This document shows, piece by piece, positions 51,738 to 58,972 of a stretch of 64,000 bases of DNA. A program made the translations under genes and the position numbers. Positions within the stretch are counted from its first letter, which is position 1; each line of letters opens with the position of its first letter. Source of the DNA: Verrucomicrobia bacterium UBA1200 (GTDB taxonomy: Bacteria; Verrucomicrobiota; Kiritimatiellia; RFP12; UBA1067); the NCBI GenBank assembly GCA_002309765.1, contig DBXY01000017.1:39536-103535 (forward strand), in the 5' to 3' direction. Below the pieces are notes generated by a model. That model was not told the DNA's origin. It did no database searches and saw nothing but the letters and a program-made list of their open reading frames with translations.

Positions 51738-54140
51738 CTATCTGAACAGAACGGTTGTGCCGCCCACATAGAACAGCTTCAGGCCGGTCTCATCCGCGCG
51801 AATGAGGAATCCTCTGCGCCTGGTGTCGTCGTCGAGAGTGAAGGCGACGTTCTCCAAAGCTTCGGCCCATGTCACAAGAAGCGTGCCCGCCCCCGCAAGC
51901 GCATAGCGATCCTGCCGGCCGGCGAAGTTCACGCGGACCGCCGCGTCGGCTGCGAACGACACGTTGGCGATCGGCCACTCGCCGTTCCAGTCCACGAGGC
52001 AGAGCGTGGACTCGCCGGAGAGGGTGCATCCGTACGCGCCCGTTGCAACGGGCGTGTAGGCATTGAGGAACGAAAACGTTCCGCTTGCAATGCCGGCACC
52101 GGTGTTCAAGGCCTTCGCGCCCTCCGCGAAATCGTAGATGTAGGCCTGCATATTGGCGTTGCCGTTGAAATCGACCGCGCCGGCAGCAGACGACTCGATT
52201 CCCGCGCCATCCGCGCCGCATGGACGCGCACCGGCGCCTGCCTTGAGAATGCCTCCCTCGATCACCGTTCCGCCAGCGTAGCCCTGAAGCGCCTTCGCCA
52301 TCACGAGCGTTCCAGCGCCTTCCTTCACGAGTTTCAATCCGCCCGTAAGAGCGACGGCGCAGAACGCGGTCTCGCCGTCCGCCACCACGATGTGCAGCCT
52401 GCCGCCTACGACCGGCGTGAGCGGCTCTTCCGGCGTGTCGAACTCAGCGGAACCGGCATTCGCCTTGACATAGAATCCGCCCTCTACCAGATCGAGCATG
52501 CCCGGCCTGCCGTCGATCTTCCTGCGCACGGGCACGAAGTTGCGCACGAGCTTTCCGGCGTCGTATATCTTGCAGAACCACACCTTGCACTTGCACGGCC
52601 ACCCCCCCGTAGCGGAACTGTCCGACTGGTTTATAGCGAAAAGAAAATCGTTTCCCGAGGTGTTGTTGCCGTCGGTTCTATTGCCGTTTGCGAGATCGTA
52701 GTTTATAGAGGCGTCTTCAGGGGATGTCACCGTGTTCGCGCCGCTTTTCGATATATGTATGTCGTAGACTCTGTTGGCCGTCACATTGTAGGAAGAAGTT
52801 CCTGCCTGGTTCTGGCACGTCTTGTTCATGAATTTGGAACCATTCAGCCATACGCCGAACTGTGTGGCGTTATTGTTGGTGTTTCTGGCGCCGTAAACGA
52901 CCTGATAGCTGCCGGGACTCGTATAAGCCACGCGCACGTCAACTTCAGTCTTCGCGTTGTGGCGGTAGCCGGTGTCGATGTACTGAGTCTTGTTTCCTCC
53001 ATTGGCCGATTGGGCCGCGCCGTCCTGCGTGGCCTGTAGGTAGTCATAGCGTTCGTATCCCGAAAACGCCGTGCCGAAATTGTCCGTGATCGTGCCGTCG
53101 CCGACGAGCGCCGGAACGCGGAGGTCGTATCCGGCAAGGTCGAGAACAGTGCCGGCCTCGACGATTAGGAGCGGCAGCGCGCTCCAGTCGGTGTCCTTCG
53201 CAACCACGCCGCCCACCACGACGCATTTGGCGGAGACGGAAAGGGACGCGAGGTCGTACGATGCGTCTTCCGATGTGGCGAGCCGCAGATGGCCCGATTC
53301 GTCCGCATCCGCTCCCGCGACAAAAGTCCCCGAGCCCATGTTGGGGTAGAACGTGGCGTCGTTCGCGAGATCCAGCATTCCGAGGGCGCCGTCGGCATCG
53401 CGCCGCACCGGCACCATGTCGCGCACAAGCGTGTCGCCGGAGTAGATTCTGCAGAAATAGATCTTCGCGCGGGAGATAAAGGCCGGCGCCTTTCCGTTGG
53501 CGCCAGCGTCCTGATTGATGGCGAACAGAAAATCCGTCCACGTGAGCGCGTCGCCCGCAGTGGCGGTGCCAAGGCTGACGGGCTCGCCCTCCCCAGGCGT
53601 GACCGTGCTTTCGCCGCCTTTGTCGAGATGCAGATCGTAGATTGTCGTCGTATCCACCGTAAGCGAATCGATGTTCGCCGCCGCCGCGCCGAATGCCCGG
53701 CGGAACTTGGCGTAGTTCAGCCACATCGAGAAACCTTTTGCCGTGTCGGCCTTGGTGTTTCTGGCTCCGTAAAAGCTCTGCCACTGCTCGCCGACAGACG
53801 TGAACGAGATTCTCAGGTCAACCTTGGTGGTCGTGTCGTGAATGTATCCGGTGTCGATATACTGGCTGCCCGTGGACTGGATGTACGCAAGCCGGGTATA
53901 GCCGCCTGAGTATTTGCTGTCGATGATTCTGCCGGCGCCGGAAAGGCCGACTACGGTCAGCGAATGGCCGTTGAGATCCATCGTCACGCCCTCCGCAATC
54001 GTCACAGTGCCTTCAGACGTCCAGTCGGCGTCTTCCGTCAACGTGACATCCTCGGTGATGTTCACCGCTGCATACGACTGCAAAGGCGCCGTCGCTACGC
54101 AGATTGCCGCCACGAATGCAATCAGTTTGCTCATGCTCAT
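51738..54140 (-). CDS. Surface protein with two LamG-like modules, probably phase-variable
   Basis: 800 residues with a signal peptide (MSMSKLIAFVAAICV... ending QSYAA). Two homologous modules of about 210 residues occur near 82-285 and 355-580; each runs from a Y-I/L-Q-x-T...QYIDTGY entry through FYGARNT or VYGARNT, FLFAINQ and FC(R/K)IY to LVR(D/N)xVPVRR and GMLDL. They resemble concanavalin A-like (LamG) folds. A passenger-repeat region follows (LKLVKEGAGTLVMAKALQGYAGGT), and the C-terminus is GGTTVLFR. Probably displayed at the surface and binding glycans or proteins. Its promoter contains a ten-G run (see 54228-54253). Confidence 0.85.
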   Translation of the reverse strand: MSMSKLIAFVAAICVATAPLQSYAAVNITEDVTLTEDADWTSEGTVTIAEGVTMDLNGHSLTVVGLSGAGRIIDSKYSGGYTRLAYIQSTGSQYIDTGYIHDTTTKVDLRISFTSVGEQWQSFYGARNTKADTAKGFSMWLNYAKFRRAFGAAAANIDSLTVDTTTIYDLHLDKGGESTVTPGEGEPVSLGTATAGDALTWTDFLFAINQDAGANGKAPAFISRAKIYFCRIYSGDTLVRDMVPVRRDADGALGMLDLANDATFYPNMGSGTFVAGADADESGHLRLATSEDASYDLASLSVSAKCVVVGGVVAKDTDWSALPLLIVEAGTVLDLAGYDLRVPALVGDGTITDNFGTAFSGYERYDYLQATQDGAAQSANGGNKTQYIDTGYRHNAKTEVDVRVAYTSPGSYQVVYGARNTNNNATQFGVWLNGSKFMNKTCQNQAGTSSYNVTANRVYDIHISKSGANTVTSPEDASINYDLANGNRTDGNNTSGNDFLFAINQSDSSATGGWPCKCKVWFCKIYDAGKLVRNFVPVRRKIDGRPGMLDLVEGGFYVKANAGSAEFDTPEEPLTPVVGGRLHIVVADGETAFCAVALTGGLKLVKEGAGTLVMAKALQGYAGGTVIEGGILKAGAGARPCGADGAGIESSAAGAVDFNGNANMQAYIYDFAEGAKALNTGAGIASGTFSFLNAYTPVATGAYGCTLSGESTLCLVDWNGEWPIANVSFAADAAVRVNFAGRQDRYALAGAGTLLVTWAEALENVAFTLDDDTRRRGFLIRADETGLKLFYVGGTTVLFR

Positions 54141-54227
54141 TTTGTCTTGTCCTTTTTACGTTTTGCATTGCCGCTTCTTGGGGAAACAGCTGCAACTTCC
54201 GCCAGTACCCCTTAACAAATAACTTAT

Positions 54228-54253
54228 ATTATACCCCCCCCCCTCCTTGTCAA
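54228..54253 (-). promoter_or_regulatory. Promoter with ten-G spacer, candidate phase-variation switch
   Basis: On the minus strand: perfect TTGACA (54248-54253), a 14-nt spacer AGGA followed by ten G, and perfect TATAAT (54228-54233). An A/T-rich tract lies upstream of the -35. The G run at 54234-54243 fills most of the spacer. A change in its length would change the spacing between the two boxes; +3 would give 17 nt. Alternative -10 readings (TAATAT, spacer 16) overlap, so the present state is not certain. The start codon is about 90 nt downstream. Confidence 0.75.
54234..54243. repeat. Homopolymer of ten C (ten G on the minus strand)
   Basis: The only run of this length noticed in the window, located between the -35 and -10 of the surface-protein promoter. 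Confidence 0.9.
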
Positions 54254-54322
54254 TTATAAAATGTAAAAAAAATATGGTCGCTCAATGCCCCAATCCGAGG
54301 AGCCGGGAGAACGGAACGATTG

Positions 54323-54347
54323 CACGGCGAACGCGCCGTTCGCCGTG
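54323..54347. repeat. Perfect 10-bp stem hairpin
   Basis: CACGGCGAAC / GTTCGCCGTG around GCGCC, without a T run. It lies between the phase-variable promoter and the broken DUF4143 gene; it might be the remnant of a terminator. Confidence 0.5.
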
Positions 54348-54398
54348 TCGTTGCTGGATGTTAGATAACCCCACATGCCACTTTTCCGATTCCAACAC

Positions 54399-54734
54399 CT
54401 AGATATCTCCCGTCCTGATTGGCGTCTTGCATCTTAAATTAGGACGCCACGCCGACGTATCCTCGATCGCAAACAGCCGTTTCAACGCATTAATGTACGA
54501 AGATACCGTGTCAACCGAAATCGGCGCAGCTTCGTTCGCCACCAAGTCGGCCTTAATAACCGAAACCGCCGATTGCGTTGCCTGAAGCCGTGCACAGGAG
54601 CGCATGAGCCGTCTGGCCCGGCTTTCATTCCTCTCCACACCGTCCACCCGCGAAATGTCACGTTTAACGACTGCATCAAGATAGGCAAAAGCCCTTCTGA
54701 GTGCTGTCCACCCCGTCAACTTGTACTGTTTCAT
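54399..54734 (-). pseudogene. Fragment of a DUF4143-type ATPase gene
   Basis: An open frame of 111 codons whose translation matches only the middle of AAA/DUF4143 proteins: AYLDAVVKRDISRVDGVERN, RARRLMRSCARLQATQSAVSV and VSSYINALKRLFAIEDTSAWRPNLRCKTPIRTGD. Full proteins of this type have about 400 residues, with a P-loop ATPase domain upstream that is absent here, and continue after the final motif into YFVDPS, where this copy meets TAG. Both ends are lost. It lies next to the vapBC-type pair. Confidence 0.75.
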
Positions 54735-54951
54735 GCGGGATTTGTAACTTTTTCTTTATTTCGATGCAACCGCAATTCCGTAATTTGTTGGATTATTGTT
54801 CCTCAATTTGTTGGCGGAAAAAATCAAGTGCCGCCGCGGTTTTCCAATAATTATATTTACCGATTTTGATGTTAAATCCGGGCATTTGTCACAATTTTAG
54901 ATGGAATGATGTTAATAAACCAAACCACATAAGTTGACCAACAAGTCATGA

Positions 54952-54981
54952 TTGACACAAGATGCCAACACATGTTAATAT
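54952..54981 (+). promoter_or_regulatory. Promoter of the vapBC-type operon
   Basis: TTGACA (54952-54957), 18-nt spacer, TAATAT (54976-54981), 26 nt before the antitoxin start. Short TGTTAATA-like elements around it (54910 and 54974) may be operator sites. Confidence 0.7.
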
Positions 54982-55007
54982 ATGGCGTTTTCAAGGAGGA
55001 TTCTATC

Positions 55008-55238
55008 ATGCAGACAGTAATGAACGTAAACGAAGCGAAAGCTAACTTTTCCGGAATGCTTTCCGAGGTGGAATCGGGTCTCGTCTCGTTCACTATAATG
55101 AGATACGGACACCCGATTGCAAAACTCGTCCCGATCGAACGAACCCGTAAAATACGCCCGCTGTCCGGTTATGGCTCGAAGATAGCGATCAAAGGAGATC
55201 TCTTTTCCGACGACTCCGCTTTGTGGGAGAATGCCTGA
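55008..55238 (+). CDS. Type II antitoxin of the Phd/YefM family
   Basis: 76 residues. Starts at an ATG eight nt after AAGGAGG. The N-terminal NVNEAKANFSGMLSEVESGLVSFTIMRYGHPIAKLVP is the Phd/YefM (vapB-like) DNA-binding and dimerisation domain; the C-terminal part (from about 45, ending SDDSALWENA) should wrap around the toxin. It binds its own promoter in related systems. The stop overlaps the toxin start (TGATG). The ORF from 54948 would include promoter sequence and is rejected. Confidence 0.9.
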   Translation: MQTVMNVNEAKANFSGMLSEVESGLVSFTIMRYGHPIAKLVPIERTRKIRPLSGYGSKIAIKGDLFSDDSALWENA

Positions 55239-55621
55239 TGCGTTATCTGCTCGACACCTGCGCACTAATCTGGCTCGGTATGGGCGGTGGAGACCTTAGC
55301 GCCGACGCCCGTAGGCGCATTTCCGTAGCCTCCGTACTCCATTATTCATCCATATCGGTTTGGGAAGTCGCACGTCTTATGAAAGATGGCAAAGTCATCA
55401 TCCCTAACAACGTTGACAACTTTATTGCCGACCTTAAAGAACAATACGGAATCGCCGTCATTCCGCCAACGGATGACATCATGATCCGTGCCGCCCAGCT
55501 TCCGGATTTTCACAAAGACCCTGCCGATAGAATTATCATTGCCACTTCGCTGGTCTATGATTTGACGATCGTGACCGGTGACGGCAAGTTTCTTCAATAC
55601 GGCGTCAGAACCATCTGCTGA
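55238..55621 (+). CDS. vapC: PIN-domain toxin, VapC type
   Basis: 127-residue ribonuclease toxin. PIN-domain acidic residues D6 (YLLDTCALIWL), E43 (SSISVWEVARL), D97 (DPADRIIIATS) and D115 (IVTGDGKF) are all present, so it should be active. The start overlaps the antitoxin stop by one base, with GGGAGA upstream. The last 48 codons (55478-55621) are repeated at 61625-61768. It converges with a broken surface-protein gene across a shared hairpin terminator. Confidence 0.92.
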   Translation: MRYLLDTCALIWLGMGGGDLSADARRRISVASVLHYSSISVWEVARLMKDGKVIIPNNVDNFIADLKEQYGIAVIPPTDDIMIRAAQLPDFHKDPADRIIIATSLVYDLTIVTGDGKFLQYGVRTIC

Positions 55622-55722
55622 AAACGCCAGCCGCCGGAAAAGAAAAGCCGAGACGGCCTAAAAAGACCGCGCCCGGCTTTAAGACCGAATACCTTTTAGC
55701 GAAAATTCATAATCGTCGAAAC
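55478..55722. repeat. Direct repeat of about 245 bp, left copy
   Basis: Covers the last 48 codons of vapC, the hairpin terminator and the last about nine codons of a surface-protein gene on the opposite strand. It matches 61625-61870 with the same orientation; the vapC part is the same length (144 bp) with about nine substitutions by eye. Confidence 0.9.
55644..55680. terminator. Bidirectional hairpin terminator after vapC
   Basis: Imperfect stem AAAGCCG...CGGCC / GACCG...CGGCTTT around TAAAAA. A/T-rich flanks on both sides suit termination of the converging genes. A second copy is at 61791-61827. Confidence 0.65.
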
Positions 55723-55837
55723 ATCTAGCCGGATGAACCGGCGCCCGTCACCCGTCTTGCAGAATACGTCGACGATGCCGTTCTTCTCAAGGGAAGTGCG
55801 CGGCGGCAGTTCGGCGACATGTACTCGACATCGGTTA
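55696..55837 (-). pseudogene. 3' remnant of a surface-protein gene
   Basis: On the minus strand the frame ends EKNGIVDVFCKTG-DGRRFIRLDVSTIMNFR-stop; the final DVSTIMNFR corresponds to DVSTIMILR of the surface protein at 61844. Upstream a different frame carries DGQVITDVEYMSPNCRR, which reads as natural protein sequence, so there seems to be a frameshift between the two. No start or N-terminal region exists; the fragment abuts the 3' end of the propeller lipoprotein gene. Confidence 0.65.
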
Positions 55838-56953
55838 TCACCTGGCCGTCCGGCACGAAATCTTGCTGAGCGTACAGGGGAAGTCGGTCTTGGTGTTGAC
55901 CTTGTCCGGGGAGACTACGGCGTCGAAGTTCGAGATGACCAGATGGCCATGCCAGATTATCGGCTCGCCCGGCTGGTTCAACCCGCCGTTCAGCCCGTTG
56001 CCGTCGGGATCGCGCCGGATGACACTGATCTTTCCCTCCGGAGTGACCTTGGCGATGGCGTTGTTGGAAAAGTCGGCGACATAGATGTTGTCACGGCTGT
56101 CCACGCAGATACCGTCGGTCGTCCGCATCTTCGTCTTCACCGCGCGGTCGATAAACCCCTTCGCAGCGGGATCGCCGTAATCGAAATCGGTCTTCGCAAA
56201 GAGGGTGTTGGAGGTGACCCTGCCCTCGGCGTCGAAGGTGACGCGGTGGAGCGTGCCGTCGCCGAAGTTGCCGACGAAGAGGTTGCCCTTGCTGTCGAAG
56301 ACGATTCCGTCGAGACCGTACTGGCAATACGGGTTCTGTGTGACGAAGGTCAGGATCAGCTGCGGATCCTCTTTCGTGTTCTTGACGGTGATATCCTTGT
56401 CGGTCGGGTTGAAGCGGTAGACGCCGCTCACCAGTTTGCCCGAAGGATCCTTGATGGCGGAGAGGCAGCTCTGGGTGACATAGAGTTTGCCGTTGTGGTA
56501 GCGGACACCGTTGGGATGCTCCATCCCGCGCGCGATTACGACGTAATCCGCCAGCTTGTCGTCCTTGAAGTTCAGGCGCAGCAGACGGCCCTCGTTCTTG
56601 CCCTTCTCCGTGCCGGACCACCCCTGGTTGTCGCAGACGTACAGCTCGCCCTCCGGCCCGAAGCAGATGCCCATCGGAGCGGCGAGGCCGGTCTTCTCCA
56701 GCGTCGGAACCAGCGCCCAGCGGTAAGGAGTGCCGCCCGGCTCATCCAACCGGAAAAGCGCGGCCGGCTGTTTGGTGTCGTTGTAGTTCGGCGCGGCGAT
56801 CACCAGCCGCCCCTTCGCGTCAATCGCCATCCCGTCCGGCGTCGTGCATGTCTCCGGAAAAACGGCGAACGGCTTCCCGCCGCAACACGGACAACAACAC
56901 CCCGCCAACAGGACGGACCCCAGTAAACCCATCATCAAGCCGAATCTGTTCAT
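55838..56953 (-). CDS. SMP-30/NHL-type beta-propeller lipoprotein
   Basis: 371 residues with a lipoprotein signal: LLGSVLLAGC, lipidated cysteine at about 19, followed by a Cys-rich stretch CCCPCCGG. Propeller blades read TTPDGMAIDAKGRLVIAAPNY, APMGICFGPEGELYVCDNQGW, GLDGIVFDSKGNLFVGNFGDG and TTDGICVDSRDNIYVADFSNN. It could be a sugar lactonase or a surface-bound binding protein. Its last residues (SKISCRTAR) may not be native, since this end abuts the surface-gene remnant. It is the last gene of the polyol cluster and is paralogous to 48354-49436. Confidence 0.85.
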   Translation of the reverse strand: MNRFGLMMGLLGSVLLAGCCCPCCGGKPFAVFPETCTTPDGMAIDAKGRLVIAAPNYNDTKQPAALFRLDEPGGTPYRWALVPTLEKTGLAAPMGICFGPEGELYVCDNQGWSGTEKGKNEGRLLRLNFKDDKLADYVVIARGMEHPNGVRYHNGKLYVTQSCLSAIKDPSGKLVSGVYRFNPTDKDITVKNTKEDPQLILTFVTQNPYCQYGLDGIVFDSKGNLFVGNFGDGTLHRVTFDAEGRVTSNTLFAKTDFDYGDPAAKGFIDRAVKTKMRTTDGICVDSRDNIYVADFSNNAIAKVTPEGKISVIRRDPDGNGLNGGLNQPGEPIIWHGHLVISNFDAVVSPDKVNTKTDFPCTLSKISCRTAR

Positions 56954-56983
56954 TCTAATTCTCCTTCGTTGCGCTCAACCACA

Positions 56984-57046
56984 AGACATCGGACATCGGG
57001 CACCAGACTTCCGGCACCGAATCCCTAAAACCTGACACCTAACACC
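56984..57046. repeat. Heptad-phased intergenic repeat, left block
   Basis: Nine consecutive 7-base units in one phase, most ending in CC or TC: AGACATC, GGACATC, GGGCACC, AGACTTC, CGGCACC, then GAATCCC, TAAAACC, TGACACC, TAACACC. The last units include the deoC stop codon. Confidence 0.75.
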
Positions 57047-57731
57047 TCAATTGCTTCAGCTCCTCGACGATCGCCACGCCGGCACTGGTCCCGATTCGCG
57101 TGGCACCCGCGCGAATCATCTCAAACGCCGATTCCAGCGTCCGGATCCCGCCGGCCGCCTTGACGCCCATCTCGGGGCCGACCGTCCGGCGCATCAGGGC
57201 GATATCCGCCGCCGTCGCGCCGGCCGTTCCGAACCCGGTCGAGGTCTTGACGAAATCGACCCCCGCCTTCACCGCCAGCTCGCAGGTACGCACCTTCTGC
57301 TCATCGGTGAGGTAACATGTCTCTAGGATCACCTTGGAGATCACGCCGCGCGCGCGGCAGACATCCGCCATGTCCTTCAGCTCCGCGAACACCAGCGCGT
57401 CATTCCCGGCCTGAAGGGCACGGACGTTCTGGACCATGTCGATCTCGCCCGCGCCCTTGTCGATCGCGTCACGGATCTCGAACGCCTTTGCGGCGGATGT
57501 CATCTGGCCGAGCGGGAAGCTAATCGCGGCACCCACGCGGACTTTCGTCCCCTTAAGCAGCTCGACACACCGCGTCACCTCAGACGGGTTAATCGCCACC
57601 ATCGCGAAGCCGTATTCACGAGCTTCAGCGCAAAGCTTTTCGATCGGCTCCGGTCCGCCAAAAGGTTTCAGGAAGGTGTGGTCGATCATCCCGGCGAGTT
57701 CGGCGGGCGTTATCGTCTCAACGTCATACAT
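57039..57731 (-). CDS. deoC: Deoxyribose-phosphate aldolase
   Basis: 230-residue class I aldolase that splits 2-deoxyribose 5-phosphate into glyceraldehyde 3-phosphate and acetaldehyde. The Schiff-base lysine is K162 in VDFVKTSTGFG; D98 (GEIDMV) and K191 (GVKAAGGIR) complete the active site. It lies 12 nt downstream of the zinc dehydrogenase gene. Its place in a polyol or pentitol operon suggests that it acts on a sugar phosphate other than a nucleoside product, which is inference. The last codons lie within heptad-repeat sequence. Confidence 0.95.
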   Translation of the reverse strand: MYDVETITPAELAGMIDHTFLKPFGGPEPIEKLCAEAREYGFAMVAINPSEVTRCVELLKGTKVRVGAAISFPLGQMTSAAKAFEIRDAIDKGAGEIDMVQNVRALQAGNDALVFAELKDMADVCRARGVISKVILETCYLTDEQKVRTCELAVKAGVDFVKTSTGFGTAGATAADIALMRRTVGPEMGVKAAGGIRTLESAFEMIRAGATRIGTSAGVAIVEELKQLRC

Positions 57732-57743
57732 GGTTGGCTCTCC

Positions 57744-58763
57744 CTAGAACGTCATCAGCACCTTGAGCGCCTCGCCCGACTTGACGGCGGCGAGCGCCTT
57801 CTCCAGATCGGCGATGTTGAAGCGGTGGGTCACAAACTCGTCCGCGCTCAACTTGCCCTCTTTAATCCACTGGCAGATCGGCTCCATCGCCAGCCGCTCG
57901 CGCCAGCGGGTCGGCCACTGGTGGATGATTAAGTTGAAGTTGTAGGGACCCTTCCCCTTCTCGACCGTCAGGACCGGCTGGGAGATCACGCCGTAGACGC
58001 CGATCGTCCCGCCAAGCTTAATCATCGGGATCGCGGCGTTGACGATCTTCTCGCTACCGACCGCATCGACGATCACATCGAAGGTCGAGGCCGGGAAGTT
58101 CACCTCCTCCGGCGCAAAGACGGCGTCCGCGCCCATCTCCAGTGCCCGCGCGCGCTTGTTCGGGTGCGGATCGACCAGCCCCACCCACTTCACACCCATC
58201 AGTTTGGTGAACTTCACAAAGCTCATCCCGACCGGCCCCGCGCCATAGATCAGAATCTTGTCCTTGGGTTGGATGCTAAAATCGCCAATCCCGCCGTAGA
58301 CCTCGCGCCAAGTGCAGAGCAGTGCGCCCGCATCGGCGCTGATCCCCTCGGGGACGGCGCGCTGGATCTCGCAGCTGTCAAACCAGCCGTGTTCCGCGTC
58401 CGCCACGCCGTCGCGAACCATCGCATCATGGTCGTGGACAATGACATACTCGCAGAATCCGCCCCATCCGGATGCGATGCCGGTGTCGCCGAAGTCCGAG
58501 ACCATCCCGCCAATCACCCGGTCTCCGGGCTTGAACTGGGTCACCTTCTCGCCGATTTCCACCACGATCCCGGCATCTTCATGGCCCAATGCCATCGGAT
58601 ACTTCTCCATGCCGGGGAAGTGGCCTTCGATCAACTTGCTGTCGGTCGAATTGCAAAGCGCCATCACCTCTGTCTTGACCAACGCCTGATACGGACCAGG
58701 TTTCGGGGTCGGAACCTCCTGAATCTCCATCATACCCGGACGGGGAATCACCATCGCTTTCAT
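57744..58763 (-). CDS. Zinc-dependent alcohol/polyol dehydrogenase
   Basis: 339 residues, medium-chain dehydrogenase. Catalytic zinc ligands C37 (ALCNSTD) and H61/E62 (LGHEDAG) are present; the structural zinc loop of four cysteines is missing, as in many sorbitol-type enzymes. Rossmann motif GAGPVGMSF near 185 and an aspartate in LVDPHPNK suggest NAD as cofactor. It probably oxidises a polyol or polyol phosphate for the kinase and aldolase of the same operon. Start: ATG preceded by AAAGGA. Confidence 0.9.
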   Translation of the reverse strand: MKAMVIPRPGMMEIQEVPTPKPGPYQALVKTEVMALCNSTDSKLIEGHFPGMEKYPMALGHEDAGIVVEIGEKVTQFKPGDRVIGGMVSDFGDTGIASGWGGFCEYVIVHDHDAMVRDGVADAEHGWFDSCEIQRAVPEGISADAGALLCTWREVYGGIGDFSIQPKDKILIYGAGPVGMSFVKFTKLMGVKWVGLVDPHPNKRARALEMGADAVFAPEEVNFPASTFDVIVDAVGSEKIVNAAIPMIKLGGTIGVYGVISQPVLTVEKGKGPYNFNLIIHQWPTRWRERLAMEPICQWIKEGKLSADEFVTHRFNIADLEKALAAVKSGEALKVLMTF

Positions 58764-58787
58764 CGCACTTTCCTTTCTCTTGCCAAT

Positions 58788-58972
58788 CATCTGTCACTAA
58801 CACCTGTCGTTGAGCGTTGAGGGTTGAGCGTTGAGGGTTGAGAGAACGTCATTCGCCAGTCTTCAATGTTGTCAGTGGGACACGCGACAAGCGAACGACA
58901 TTCGACATCCGTCATCCCATTCTTCACTCTTCATTCTTCATTTTTCATTCTCTCTCGTCACTCGTCACTTCC
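58788..58972. repeat. Heptad-phased intergenic repeat, right block
   Basis: About 180 bases in phased 7-mers: GTTGAGC, GTTGAGG, GTTGAGC, GTTGAGG, GTTGAGA from 58809, and in the same phase TCTTCAC, TCTTCAT, TCTTCAT, TTTTCAT, TCTCTCT, CGTCACT, CGTCACT near the kinase stop. The middle is more degenerate (ATTCGAC, ATCCGTC). The block fills the gap between the kinase and dehydrogenase genes. Confidence 0.8.

Noticed and set aside
54228..54253. Poly-C run as a sequencing artefact
   Set aside because: Not excluded, but its exact position between two perfect promoter boxes makes a chance or error explanation less likely; the precise length should be treated as uncertain.
58788..58972. CRISPR-like array
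   Set aside because: Units are seven bases with no spacers and no cas genes; it is a phased tandem repeat.
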